Shown here: positions 1 through 8,241 of the stretch, in pieces
Numbering within the stretch: the first letter of the stretch is position 1
How the letters are laid out: each line of letters starts with the position of its first letter
DNA from: DP-19 sp036496285
GTDB taxonomy: Bacteria > Desulfobacterota > Binatia > UTPRO1
Assembly (NCBI GenBank): GCA_036496285.1
Contig: DASXLI010000024.1
Span: 1 to 64,000 of the forward strand
Length of the DNA: 64,000 bases
Direction: 5' to 3'
Translations under genes and position numbers: made by a program
The notes under the pieces: generated by a model
What the model was told of the DNA's origin: nothing
Seen by the model: only the letters and a program-made list of their open reading frames with translations
Databases searched by the model: none

Positions 1-847
1 AGTGCAGGTCGTCGACCACGAGGACGAGCGGCCGGCTTGCGGCCAGGGCGCGCAGGAGGGCGCTCACCGCGTCGAACAGGCGGAAGCGCGCCTGCTCGGG
101 CTCGAGCGCGGCGCCCGGCCGCAGCGCGTGCCCCGCGAACAGCTCCGGCAGGAGCTGCGCGACGTCGGCGACGCCGCCGCCGAGCCGGGCCAGTACCGGC
201 GCCGCCTCGGGCGCCGCGCCCGCCGCGCGCAGGATCTGCAGCCACGGCCAGAACGCGGGCGCCCCGTCGCCCTCGTAGCAGCGGCCGGCGAGCACCAGCG
301 CGCCGGCGCGCCGTCCGTCGGTCGCGATCTCCTCGGCGGTCCGGGTCTTGCCGATGCCGGGCTCGCCGACCAGGAGCACGAGACGGCCGGCGCCGCCGAG
401 CGCGTCGGCGAGCGCGGCGCGCAGCTTCGCCATGGCGTCCTCGCGGCCGACGAAGGCGCCGCGTGCCGGCTCGGCCGGACCGTCCTCGCGCGCGAGCGCG
501 ACCTCGCCGTCGGCGGCCGCGCCGCCCACTGCCGCGATCTCGAGCGGCGCGACGAAGCGGTAGCCGCGGCCGTGCACCGTCTGGATCACGCGCTGGCCTG
601 CGGCAGTGTCGCCGACGGCCTTCCGCAGCGCCGTGATGCAGCGTGGCAGCACGGACTCGCTGACGTGCTCGCCCGGCCACAGCTCGGCGAGCAGCTCGTC
701 CTTCGAGACGACGCGCTCGCGGTGCCGCACGAGATAGCGCAGGACGTCGAAGACCTTCGGCTCGAGCTTGACCGCCGCGGCGCCGCGGCGCAGCTCGTAC
801 AGGGCCTCGTCGAGGATGAGGCCCGCGAAGGTGTAGGTGACGCTCAC
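1..847 (-). CDS. Winged-helix transcriptional regulator with AAA-type ATPase domain (3' part missing)
   Basis: The reading frame starts at a GTG at 847 and runs off the window, leaving about 282 residues. Residues 5-100 form an OmpR/PhoB-type winged-helix DNA-binding domain, with KLEPKVFDVLRYLV, LLAELWP and the closing GRGYRFVAP turn. A linker leads into an ATPase domain with Walker A GEPGIGKT at about residues 161-168 and a Walker-B-like RPLVLVVDDLH at the cut edge. This is the architecture of large BTAD/LuxR-like ATPase regulators that usually continue for several hundred residues with TPR repeats. The target genes are unknown. No strong ribosome-binding site precedes the GTG. Confidence 0.85.
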   Translation of the reverse strand, partial: MSVTYTFAGLILDEALYELRRGAAAVKLEPKVFDVLRYLVRHRERVVSKDELLAELWPGEHVSESVLPRCITALRKAVGDTAAGQRVIQTVHGRGYRFVAPLEIAAVGGAAADGEVALAREDGPAEPARGAFVGREDAMAKLRAALADALGGAGRLVLLVGEPGIGKTRTAEEIATDGRRAGALVLAGRCYEGDGAPAFWPWLQILRAAGAAPEAAPVLARLGGGVADVAQLLPELFAGHALRPGAALEPEQARFRLFDAVSALLRALAASRPLVLVVDDLH

Positions 848-875
848 GCGATTGCCGGACGAGCGCGCCGCCGGA

Positions 876-1316
876 TCAACGCTTGGCGCCCTCCGCCCGG
901 CGCTTCAACGCCACGTTCATCGCCTGGTAGGCGGGCGCGAGGTTGCGGTCGATCCAGCCGCCCATGAAAGGGATCGCGAGCCCCTCGAAGCACTCGCCAT
1001 GCACGAAGCGGACGCCGGACGGCGCGTCCTCGATGATGAAGTAGTGCTCGCCGCGGAAGACCATGCCCTGAAGGCGCGAGCGCGGCCCGGCCCAGCGCAC
1101 CTCGCGCTCCGGCATGTAGCGCAGCATCGCAGCGTCGAGGCTGAGCGTCCGCCGTCCGAGCGCCACCGTGAGCCCCACCGGGGCGCCGACCTGCGGCGTC
1201 GTAGCGACGCTCCGCAGGAACGGATTCCAGTCGGAGTAGGCGGCGAAGTTCGCGAGCACGCTCCACACGCGCTGCCGGTCGGCGTCGATCGCGATCTCGG
1301 TGTGGACCTCCTTCAT
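876..1316 (-). CDS. SRPBCC (START/Bet v1-like) family protein
   Basis: A 146-residue protein with the pattern of the polyketide-cyclase/SRPBCC superfamily: an N-terminal strand MKEVHTEIAIDADRQRVW, then FAAYSDWNPFLRSV, and a C-terminal amphipathic helix ending NVALKRRAEGAKR. These proteins form a cavity for a hydrophobic ligand and the family does not predict a substrate. It lies 4 bases downstream of the STY0301-type gene on the same strand and probably shares its transcript. There is no signal peptide, so it should be cytoplasmic. Confidence 0.8.
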   Translation of the reverse strand: MKEVHTEIAIDADRQRVWSVLANFAAYSDWNPFLRSVATTPQVGAPVGLTVALGRRTLSLDAAMLRYMPEREVRWAGPRSRLQGMVFRGEHYFIIEDAPSGVRFVHGECFEGLAIPFMGGWIDRNLAPAYQAMNVALKRRAEGAKR

Positions 1317-1320
1317 CGCC

Positions 1321-1794
1321 TCACTCGCACTCGATCCGTCGAACCTCGTCGTGGCGCGGATCGGTGACGATCAGCTTGTCGTAGGCGACGTGGCAGACCG
1401 TGACGGCGGACGGCAGCGCACGCGCCAGCTCCATCGTGGTGGCCTCGTAGCGGCACACCATCCAGTAGCCGCCGGCATTGGGCGGGAAGCGCCAGGTCGC
1501 GATCCAGTCGTCGCCTTTGGTCGTCGTCTCGTCATACACGAGTGAGGCCTCGGCCGACGGCAGCCCCTCGTAGAAGGTGACCCCGGCGAGACGGTGGCCG
1601 CTCTTGTGCTGCTGCACCGACCAGCCCTCGGGGGGCTCGGGCAGGCGCTCCTCGACGGCGACGGTCGAGGGGCAGCGCACGTCGGGACGGCCGCGCTGCG
1701 GCGCGGGCTCCGTGCCCGTCTGCTCGGCGTGCGCCCACCCGGCGCACGCCCACGCCAGGAGAAACGCCAACGGCACCACTCGCATCACTCTCAT
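1321..1794 (-). CDS. STY0301 family exported protein
   Basis: 157 residues with a clear signal peptide (MRVMRVVPLAFLLAWACAGW followed by AHA cleavage) and a mature region resembling the STY0301 family: CPSTVAVEERL near the start, GWSVQQ, a central VTFYEGLP strand, WMVCRYE and a final Cys near RRIECE. The conserved cysteines suggest disulfides in the periplasm. The biochemical role of the family is unknown. It precedes the SRPBCC gene by 4 bases. Confidence 0.7.
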   Translation of the reverse strand: MRVMRVVPLAFLLAWACAGWAHAEQTGTEPAPQRGRPDVRCPSTVAVEERLPEPPEGWSVQQHKSGHRLAGVTFYEGLPSAEASLVYDETTTKGDDWIATWRFPPNAGGYWMVCRYEATTMELARALPSAVTVCHVAYDKLIVTDPRHDEVRRIECE

Positions 1795-1861
1795 GTCCGG
1801 CCTCCTCGGAACGGGCTTCCGCCCCCTCGTAGCAGATGTGCCGGCGATCGTCGCGCAGCGC

Positions 1862-2356
1862 TCAGCGCAGGGGCTTCGCCATCTCCACGCGGCGCGGCAC
1901 GAACCCCTCGTCCTCGTAGAGGCGGCGCGCGCCGGCGTTGCCGACCATCACGTCGAGGCGCAGCACGGCGGCACCGCCGGCGCGCGCGTGGCGCTCCGCC
2001 GCCGCCAGCAACGCCCGCCCGATACCACGGCCGCGCAGCCGCTCCAGCACGACGACGTCGGAGACGAAGGCATACGGCCGGTCCGGCTCGTCCGGCTCGG
2101 GCGGCACCTGCGCCCACACGCTCACGAAGCCGGCGACGGCACCGTCGTCGATGGCGACGAAGACGGCGCCGTCCCACTCCCGGCAGCGCTCGAGCATACG
2201 CGCGAGGTACTCGTCGGCCACGCGCTCGCCCGGCGGCATCGCCGGCTCGAGCGCGCGCTCGTACTCCTGCAGCTCGACGAAGCAGGCGCGCAGGCCGGCC
2301 GCGTGCTCGCCGTGCCGGTACGGGACGATCTGGGGCGGGCTCTGGGGCGCGCTCAT
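1862..2356 (-). CDS. GNAT family N-acetyltransferase
   Basis: 164 residues. The acetyl-CoA pyrophosphate-binding motif V of the GNAT fold is seen as RLRGRGIGRALL at about residues 107-118, followed by LRLDVMVGNAGARRLYEDEGF, in pieces typical of the C-terminal half of GNAT enzymes. The ATG at 2356 overlaps the stop of the GFA-DinB gene by 4 bases (ATGA), implying translational coupling, and is preferred over the longer open frame that runs back through that gene. The substrate cannot be told from sequence. Confidence 0.85.
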   Translation of the reverse strand: MSAPQSPPQIVPYRHGEHAAGLRACFVELQEYERALEPAMPPGERVADEYLARMLERCREWDGAVFVAIDDGAVAGFVSVWAQVPPEPDEPDRPYAFVSDVVVLERLRGRGIGRALLAAAERHARAGGAAVLRLDVMVGNAGARRLYEDEGFVPRRVEMAKPLR

Positions 2357-3354
2357 GGCCCCGTACGTCCCGCGGGCGACGCGGGGTCGTCGAGGCCGAG
2401 CCGACGGAGCTCGGCCGCGCGGCGGGGCGCGTCCGCCGCGAGGAAGAACTCGTCGAGCTGCGGCGGCGCGACGCCGGCCTGCAGGAGGAGCGCGTGCACC
2501 TGGCCGCGATGGTGGACCTGGTGCAGGAAGACGTGCGTCAGCACGAGATCGACGCGCTCGGCGTGGCGGTCGCCGTCGACGTCCTCCCAGGCCGCGACGG
2601 CGCCGAGGCGCGCGACGTCGAGCCCGTCGCAGAACGCCAGCAGGCGGCGGTCGGACGTCTCCTGCGCCCGCGTCAGCTCGGCCAGCGTCGCGTGCTCGAC
2701 CGCCCCGTAGCGGACGGCGCCGGGCCGCCCGCCAACGAGACCCGTCACGTACCACTCGTCGATCATCAGGACGTGGCTCAAGGTCGCGTGGATCGAGCCG
2801 AAGAAGGCGGCGCGCTCGCGGAAGTACTCGGCCGGCGGCAGCGTCGCGCAGGCGGCGTGCAGCCGCTCGTTGCTCCAGCGGTTGTTGGCCGCCATGTGCC
2901 GGACGTGCGCGACGAGCGTCGGCGCGCCGTCGCGCGGCGTCGCGTCGCGGCCGAACCCGCCGGGATACTGCGGCAGGCCGTCGGTGATCTCGTCCCAGGG
3001 CGCGCGCGAGTCGACGAAGGTGTGGAATTGCGGGCGGATGCCCGGATCGCCGTCGAACGCGCCGAGGCGGATCGACACCTGCGGGCCGTCCGGCCACGAG
3101 CCACCGAAGAGGCTCGCGCCGCAGACGGAGCAGAACGCCTTGACGGCGAAGGCCTCGTCGCCGCGATAGACGCGGATCAGCTCAGCGCCACCGACGAGAC
3201 GGAACTGCTCGCGGCGGACCCGCGCCTGCGTGCAGACCGCCGTGCCGGCATGCCGGCGGCAGCGCGAGCAGTGGCAGTGATTGGCGCGCAGCAGCGGCGC
3301 CTCGACCTCGAAGCGCACGCCGCCGCAGAGACAGCCGCCGGTGAGCGCCGCCAC
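2353..3354 (-). CDS. GFA-domain / DinB-domain fusion protein
   Basis: 333 residues in two recognisable parts. Residues 1-115 are a GFA (CENP-V/glutathione-dependent formaldehyde-activating-like) zinc domain with the expected cysteines C8 and C10, C27, C29 and C32, and C75 and C78. Residues about 148-300 are a DinB/YfiT-like four-helix metalloenzyme domain, with AANNRWSNERL, SIHATLSHVLMIDEWYV and HVFLHQVHHRGQV supplying histidines. Some DinB-fold enzymes are thiol transferases using bacillithiol, mycothiol or glutathione, so both halves may act on thiol adducts. That link is inference. The gene sits two genes downstream of a glutathione S-transferase on the same strand and overlaps the GNAT gene by 4 bases. 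Confidence 0.85.
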   Translation of the reverse strand: MAALTGGCLCGGVRFEVEAPLLRANHCHCSRCRRHAGTAVCTQARVRREQFRLVGGAELIRVYRGDEAFAVKAFCSVCGASLFGGSWPDGPQVSIRLGAFDGDPGIRPQFHTFVDSRAPWDEITDGLPQYPGGFGRDATPRDGAPTLVAHVRHMAANNRWSNERLHAACATLPPAEYFRERAAFFGSIHATLSHVLMIDEWYVTGLVGGRPGAVRYGAVEHATLAELTRAQETSDRRLLAFCDGLDVARLGAVAAWEDVDGDRHAERVDLVLTHVFLHQVHHRGQVHALLLQAGVAPPQLDEFFLAADAPRRAAELRRLGLDDPASPAGRTGP

Positions 3355-3361
3355 CGGACGC

Positions 3362-4552
3362 TCACGCCCCGAAGTCCCAGCGCCCGCCGTCGCGGTAGGT
3401 CTTCAGCAGCCGGCGCGCGACCGTCATCTGGTGCACCTCGTCAGGGCCGTCGTAGATGCGGCCGAAGCGCGCGTGGCGATACATGCGCTCGAGCGGCGTG
3501 TCGGACGTGACCCCCATGGCGCCGTGCACCTGGATCGCCCGGTCGATCGCGTTGTGCAGCATGCGCGCGCCGACGACCTTGATGAGCCCGATCTCGACCC
3601 GCGCCGGATCGCCCTGGTCGATCTTGTGGGCCGCGTGCAGGGTGAGGAGGCGGCACGACTGGATCTCCGCCGCGGTCTCGAAGATCATGTTCTGGATCGA
3701 CTGCTTCTCGGAGAGCGGCGAGCCGAAGGCGACGCGCGAGTTGGCGCGCGCGCACATGAGGTCGAAGGCGCGCTGAGCCTGCCCGAGCCAGCGCATGCAG
3801 TGGAAGATGCGGCCCGGGCCGAGCCGCTGCTGCGCGATGAGGAACCCCTGGCCGCGCTCGCCAAGCAGGTTCTCGCGCGGCACCCGCACGTCGCGGTACG
3901 CGACCTCGCAGTGACCGCCGAGCATGCCCATGACGGGCGTCTCGCGGATGATGTCATAGCCCGGCGTATCGGTCGGCACGACGATCATGCTGAACGCCGC
4001 ATGGTCCGGCGCATCCGGCTCGGTGCGCACCATCACGGTCGTGTAGGCGGCGCGGTTGGCGCCGGTCGTGAACCACTTGCGGCCGTTGATCACCCAGTGA
4101 TCGCCGTCGAGCACGGCGGAGGTCTGGAGCTGCGTCGGATCGGAGCTCGCGACGGCCGGCTCGGTCATCGCGAAGCTCGGAAACACCTCGCCCGCGACGA
4201 GCGGCTTCAGGTAACGCTGCCTCCACGCCGGCGCGGCGTAGAGGTTCAGCATGATCGAGTCCTGCAGCGAGTGCGTGCCGAGCGCGATCATCGCGTGCTC
4301 GGAGCGTCCGACGACCTCGTTCACGTAGACGTAGTCGAGGAACGGCAGGCCGCCACCGCCGATGTCCTTCGGATGCCCGAGCGCCCAGAGCCCGGCCTCC
4401 TTGGCCTCGCCCATGAGGCGGCGCATCGTGAGCCCCGCCTGCTCGGAATAGCCGTCGTCGAGCACGTGCTCGACCGGATAGACCCGCTCCTCGACGAACG
4501 TCCGCACGCGCTCGCGGATCGGGCGCACGTGATCAGGAACCTCGAATGACAT
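3362..4552 (-). CDS. Acyl-CoA dehydrogenase family protein
   Basis: 396 residues, full length for the family. Visible are the FAD/acyl-CoA region FAMTEPAVASSDP near residues 128-140, the strand WVINGRKWFTTGA, the C-terminal helical domain with RVAFGSPLSEKQSIQ, and the terminal IQVHGAMGVTSDTPLERMYR segment. The sequence is closest in feel to the ACAD10/ACAD11-like branch, which oxidises varied acyl-CoAs and passes electrons to ETF. The start codon is placed 9 bases after the stop of the GST gene. Within this strand run it follows M20 amidohydrolase and GST and precedes the GFA-DinB gene, suggesting a small catabolic operon. Confidence 0.92.
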   Translation of the reverse strand: MSFEVPDHVRPIRERVRTFVEERVYPVEHVLDDGYSEQAGLTMRRLMGEAKEAGLWALGHPKDIGGGGLPFLDYVYVNEVVGRSEHAMIALGTHSLQDSIMLNLYAAPAWRQRYLKPLVAGEVFPSFAMTEPAVASSDPTQLQTSAVLDGDHWVINGRKWFTTGANRAAYTTVMVRTEPDAPDHAAFSMIVVPTDTPGYDIIRETPVMGMLGGHCEVAYRDVRVPRENLLGERGQGFLIAQQRLGPGRIFHCMRWLGQAQRAFDLMCARANSRVAFGSPLSEKQSIQNMIFETAAEIQSCRLLTLHAAHKIDQGDPARVEIGLIKVVGARMLHNAIDRAIQVHGAMGVTSDTPLERMYRHARFGRIYDGPDEVHQMTVARRLLKTYRDGGRWDFGA

Positions 4553-4561
4553 CGCCGCGGC

Positions 4562-5206
4562 CTAGGCGCTGAAGAGCGGCGCTTCCTCGTCGATGAACTT
4601 CTTGAACGACGGGCGCGCCATGACGTGGTCGACGTAGCGCGCGAGCTTCGGCCAACGCTTGGCGTCGACGCCGAAGCCGGCGAACTTGAGGTTCACGAAG
4701 TGGGTGACGAGGCCGATGTCGCCGATCGAGAAGCGCGTGCCGGCGACCACGCCCCCGTCGCCCACCTCGCCCTCGAGGTAGTCGAAGTAGGGGGGCAACT
4801 CTTCGGTGACGGCCTTCTGCACCACCGCCTCGTCGCACTTCTGGTTCAGGAACTTCGGCGCAACGACGCGCTGGAAGAAGATCTTCGGCCCGGTGACCGA
4901 GACGAGCGCGCTGTCGCCGTACTCCTCGAACCAGAGGGCGCGCCCGTACTCGTAGGGATCCGACGGGTAGAGCGCGGGCTGCGGCTTCACCTTCTCGAGG
5001 TAGGCGCAGATCACGGACGAGTCGGCGAGCGTGTGATCGCCGTCCCGGTACGCGGGGACCTTCCCGAGCGGGCTGATCTTCTTGTACTCGGCGCTGACGT
5101 TCAACGGGACGACGGGATCGTGCTCGTAGGCGATGCCCTTCTCTTCCAGGGCGACGCGCACCTTGCGCACGTAGGGCGAAGCGCTGATTCCGTACAGAGT
5201 CGGCAT
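4562..5206 (-). CDS. Glutathione S-transferase family protein
   Basis: 214 residues with a thioredoxin-like N-terminal domain (MPTLYGISASPYVRKVRVAL, then GKVPAYRDGDHTLADSSVIC, containing the cis-Pro and the glutathione gamma-Glu-binding D/E-S pair) and an alpha-helical C-terminal domain. Ser9 or Ser11 near the N-terminus could be the thiol-activating residue. The ribosome-binding site AGGAGA lies inside the last codons of the upstream M20 gene, whose stop is one base before the ATG, so the two are translationally coupled. Confidence 0.9.
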   Translation of the reverse strand: MPTLYGISASPYVRKVRVALEEKGIAYEHDPVVPLNVSAEYKKISPLGKVPAYRDGDHTLADSSVICAYLEKVKPQPALYPSDPYEYGRALWFEEYGDSALVSVTGPKIFFQRVVAPKFLNQKCDEAVVQKAVTEELPPYFDYLEGEVGDGGVVAGTRFSIGDIGLVTHFVNLKFAGFGVDAKRWPKLARYVDHVMARPSFKKFIDEEAPLFSA

Positions 5207-5207
5207 G

Positions 5208-6365
5208 TCATCTCCTTTGCATGAGGCGGTTGCGCAGATCGGGGTCGGCAGCGACGTCGATGGCCGTCCAGGCCATCGCCAGCGCGCCGTCGACGCAGGC
5301 CTGATCCGCGGCCTGGGTGACGCAGTGAGCGGTGAATTCCGGCTGGTGGTTCACGGCGGGGAGCGATGCGATGCCGATCATCGGGTGGATCGAGGGCATC
5401 GCGAGCGAGACGTTTCCCATGTCGGTCGAGCCCGCGGCACGCTGCATGGCCGGGCCGAGATCCGGGAAGAAGCGGCCGAGTGCCTCGGCGTTCCGGCGGT
5501 AGAGCGCCGCGAGCGCCCCGTCGTGCAGCATCTCGGCGTAGGGCGCGTGGTCCTCGCGCACGGCGAGGGTCGCGCCGGTGGCGTGGCCGCCGGCCTCGAA
5601 GCAGCGCATCACCTTGCCGCGGATGTCGGCGAGCTCGCCGAGGGTGCGGGCGCGCACGATGTACTTCGCGCGTGTGTCGGCGGGCACGACGTTCGGCGCG
5701 TCGCCCCCCTTGGTGATGATGCCGTGCACGCGATCGGTGCCGTGGATGTGCTGGCGCAGGAGGCCGATCGCGGTCTGCGCGACGGTGAGCGCGTCGCCGG
5801 CGTTGATGCCGTACTCGGGGAACGCCGACGCGTGCGCCTCCTTGCCGGTGTAGTGCACCTCGAACTGCGCGCAGGCGAGGATCGACGGCTCGACGATGTC
5901 GACGGGCGCGGGATGGACCATCATGGCGGCGTGCGCGCCCGCGAAGCCGCCGCGCTCGAGCATGATGATCTTGCCGCCGCCGCCCTCCTCGGCCGGCGTG
6001 CCGACGACCGTCACCGTGAGGCCGACGTCGTCGGCGACACGCGCCAGCGCGAGCGCCGCACCGATCGCGCTCGCGGCGATGATGTTGTGCCCGCAGGCGT
6101 GGCCGATGCCGGGCAGGCAGTCGTACTCGGCGCAGATCGCGAGGTGGAGCGGCCCACTCCCGGCGCGCGCGCGGAATGCGGTCGGCAGGTCGCAGATGCC
6201 GCGCTCGACGGCGAAGCCGGCGTCGCTCAGCGCACTGCCGAGCCAGCCGGCGGCACGCTCCTCCTCGAATCCCAGCTCCGGATGGGCGTGGATGCGATGA
6301 CTGAGGGCGAGCAGCTCGCCGGTGGCGTCACGGACGCGCTCGCGCGCCCCGGCTTTCGCGTCCAT
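5208..6365 (-). CDS. M20 family amidohydrolase/peptidase
   Basis: 385 residues. The M20 metal site is visible as HRIHAHPELGFEE near the N-terminus, then CAEYDCLPGIGHACGHN, with the acidic pair in TPAEEGGGGK. The dimerisation domain begins around YTGKEAHAS. The pattern fits the M20D/AbgB-type group of aminoacylases, carboxypeptidases and p-aminobenzoyl-glutamate hydrolases, which cleave N-acyl or amide bonds. ATG 6365 has an AAAGGG ribosome-binding site. Longer open frames continue upstream through the intergenic hairpin into the phosphoesterase gene and are rejected. It is the first gene of the minus-strand run with GST and acyl-CoA dehydrogenase. Confidence 0.9.
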   Translation of the reverse strand: MDAKAGARERVRDATGELLALSHRIHAHPELGFEEERAAGWLGSALSDAGFAVERGICDLPTAFRARAGSGPLHLAICAEYDCLPGIGHACGHNIIAASAIGAALALARVADDVGLTVTVVGTPAEEGGGGKIIMLERGGFAGAHAAMMVHPAPVDIVEPSILACAQFEVHYTGKEAHASAFPEYGINAGDALTVAQTAIGLLRQHIHGTDRVHGIITKGGDAPNVVPADTRAKYIVRARTLGELADIRGKVMRCFEAGGHATGATLAVREDHAPYAEMLHDGALAALYRRNAEALGRFFPDLGPAMQRAAGSTDMGNVSLAMPSIHPMIGIASLPAVNHQPEFTAHCVTQAADQACVDGALAMAWTAIDVAADPDLRNRLMQRR

Positions 6366-6456
6366 GGTGCGCCCTTTAGCGCGGCCCCACGGCCCAGACA
6401 ATTGGTGCGGTGTGCGGCCCTCCATCGGGCGTCCATCCGGCAATGACCCGACAGCG

Positions 6457-6480
6457 AAAACCGCCCGCCCGCGCGGGCGG
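6457..6480 (-). terminator. Rho-independent terminator after the phosphoesterase gene
   Basis: On the minus strand a very GC-rich inverted repeat (CCGCCCGC/GCGGGCGG) is followed directly by TTTTC. It lies about 30 bases downstream of the phosphoesterase stop and before the M20 start, separating the two transcripts. Confidence 0.6.
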
Positions 6481-6511
6481 GATCGCCGTTCCGGTGATCC
6501 GCTTACCGGCT

Positions 6512-8053
6512 CTATGCGATCGGCGTCGGCGTCGGGTACGGCGTGACCGGGGCCACGCCGAGGAGCGGCGGCAGCCAGGTGGGGATCGTCGTCGAGCATT
6601 CCACGACGCCGCGCTGCACGTCGGTGGTAAGCACCGTCTCGTTGGCGAGCGCGTAGAGGTCCTGGGGACTCGGGAGCGCGGGGCGGACGACGGTGCGCGA
6701 GAAATCGAACGCGCCGGCGAGGTTGTCGAGCACCCTGCGGCGTCCGGGGTGGATCGGCAGCGTCTGCGGCAACGCGAAGGTCCGCTCGATGAACTGCAGA
6801 ATGGACGTGTGGTCGAGCTGAGCCGAGTAGACCGTGTTCGGCCGGGCATAGGGCGAGACGATCGTCAGCGGCACGCGGAAGCCGGGGCCGACCGCCTCCC
6901 CGGCGTGTGGCACGCCAGCGGGCACCCGTTCGACGACGTGCGGCGGGACGTGGTCGAAGTAGCCGCCGCCCTCGTCGTAGGTGATGAAGAGCGCGCTCGA
7001 GTCCCACGCGCTCGATTCGAGGAGCGCGCGCGTGACCCGCGCCGCCAGCAGCTGTCCCATGTCCGGCGGCGCCGGCGGATGCTCGCTGACGAGCGGTTCG
7101 GTGATGATCCATGAGACTGCCGGCAGCGTCCCGGCAGCGAGGTCCAGGAAGAACTGGTCGATACCGGTGAGCGCCTTCCCGAGCTTCGACGGGCTCGCGA
7201 GCATCGACGCGAAGAAGATGAGCGGATTGAACGCGCCGACCGGCGTCGGCAGCGAGCCGTCGGCAACCGAGTAGCACTTCCAGGGGAAACCGTTCGCCTC
7301 GAGCACGTCCGCCATCGTCGGCCACGTGAGGCTGAAGAGGGGCGGCGCTTCGAGCGACGGGTTGTTGTACGGCAGCGCCGAGTCGTCGGCCGGCGCGAGC
7401 TGGCCGAACCCACTCGTGCCGCTCCAGAGATAGAGCCGGTTCGGCAGGGTCGGACCGATCTGCGAGCAGAAGTAGTGGTCGGCGATCGTGAAGCTCTGCG
7501 CGAGCTGCACGTGGTAGATGTGGTCGGCCGCGTCGTAGTAGCCGAGCGCGAGCGGTGACTCGCCGGCCTCGCCGACGATCCAGCCGTCCATTGCGCCGCC
7601 ATTCCACTTCGCGTGCGACCCGCTCCAGCCGTGGTCGGGGTCGAAGTCGCAGAAGCGCTCGAGATGGAACGGCTGGTAGCGCGCGCCCGCGCTGTCGGCG
7701 TAGGTCCTGTCCGGATCGAAGACCACGGGACGATTGCCGGGCGAGCCGAGGGCCGATGCCCCGAAGCTGCCATAGTAGTGATCGAAGGAGCGGTTCTCCT
7801 GGCAGAGGATGATGATGTGCTTCAGCTTGTTGGTGGACGGCCAGATCGTGAGCAAGCCGTCCGGCAGCGAGAGCCCAGGCGTGATCGGCCCGACGGCGAC
7901 GGCGCGTGACGACGCGAGCAGCGTCCCGAACGCTGCGCCGCCCAGCACCCGTGCCGCGCCGGAGAGCAATTCCCGGCGCGAGAGATCCCCGCCGATGATG
8001 CGGCTGACGGAATCGAACCGTTGGACGGCTTCGCGCTCGACGCTCTTCGGCAT
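6512..8053 (-). CDS. Tat-exported alkaline-phosphatase-superfamily phosphoesterase (phospholipase C-like)
   Basis: 513 residues. A twin-arginine signal is seen at residues 25-53 (SRRELLSGAARVLGG then a hydrophobic stretch ending SSRAVA). The catalytic phosphoesterase motif ENRSFDHYYG is at residues 86-95, matching the ENHSFDHYFG type of bacterial phospholipase C and acid phosphatases. A second metal-binding segment FITYDEGGGYFDHVPP lies near residue 355, and SPYARPNTVYSAQLDHTSIL follows it. It probably acts outside the inner membrane on phosphate esters or phospholipids. AAGGAG precedes the ATG. The C-terminus is a short Thr/Pro tail. It is divergent from the CoA-transferase gene. Confidence 0.9.
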   Translation of the reverse strand: MPKSVEREAVQRFDSVSRIIGGDLSRRELLSGAARVLGGAAFGTLLASSRAVAVGPITPGLSLPDGLLTIWPSTNKLKHIIILCQENRSFDHYYGSFGASALGSPGNRPVVFDPDRTYADSAGARYQPFHLERFCDFDPDHGWSGSHAKWNGGAMDGWIVGEAGESPLALGYYDAADHIYHVQLAQSFTIADHYFCSQIGPTLPNRLYLWSGTSGFGQLAPADDSALPYNNPSLEAPPLFSLTWPTMADVLEANGFPWKCYSVADGSLPTPVGAFNPLIFFASMLASPSKLGKALTGIDQFFLDLAAGTLPAVSWIITEPLVSEHPPAPPDMGQLLAARVTRALLESSAWDSSALFITYDEGGGYFDHVPPHVVERVPAGVPHAGEAVGPGFRVPLTIVSPYARPNTVYSAQLDHTSILQFIERTFALPQTLPIHPGRRRVLDNLAGAFDFSRTVVRPALPSPQDLYALANETVLTTDVQRGVVECSTTIPTWLPPLLGVAPVTPYPTPTPIA

Positions 8054-8241
8054 GCTGGGTCTCCTTCGCGCGTGATCTCAGCGCGATGCCCGAACGGCGG
8101 CAATGCCGGTTGGCGTGACGACGGGTCGGGAAATCGGGGGATGCGGGCGTCGGAGTCAGGGGTGCGTGATGCCCGCGCCGCCGCCCATAGTGACGATGCC
8201 TCCCGCTGGCCCGCGGCACCACCCCGCGCTACAGCACGGCG
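8054..8241. other. Divergent intergenic region
   Basis: 188 bases between the divergent phosphoesterase and CoA-transferase genes. It should hold both promoters, but I see no convincing -10/-35 pair, repeat or small gene. Confidence 0.4.

Noticed and set aside
2..967. 321-residue plus-strand frame at the window start
   Set aside because: The minus strand carries a clear winged helix and Walker A, so this is antisense.
5208..8222. 1004-residue minus-strand frame fusing M20 amidohydrolase with upstream sequence
   Set aside because: The upstream part is out of frame with the Tat phosphoesterase and crosses a terminator; only the part from 6365 is coding.
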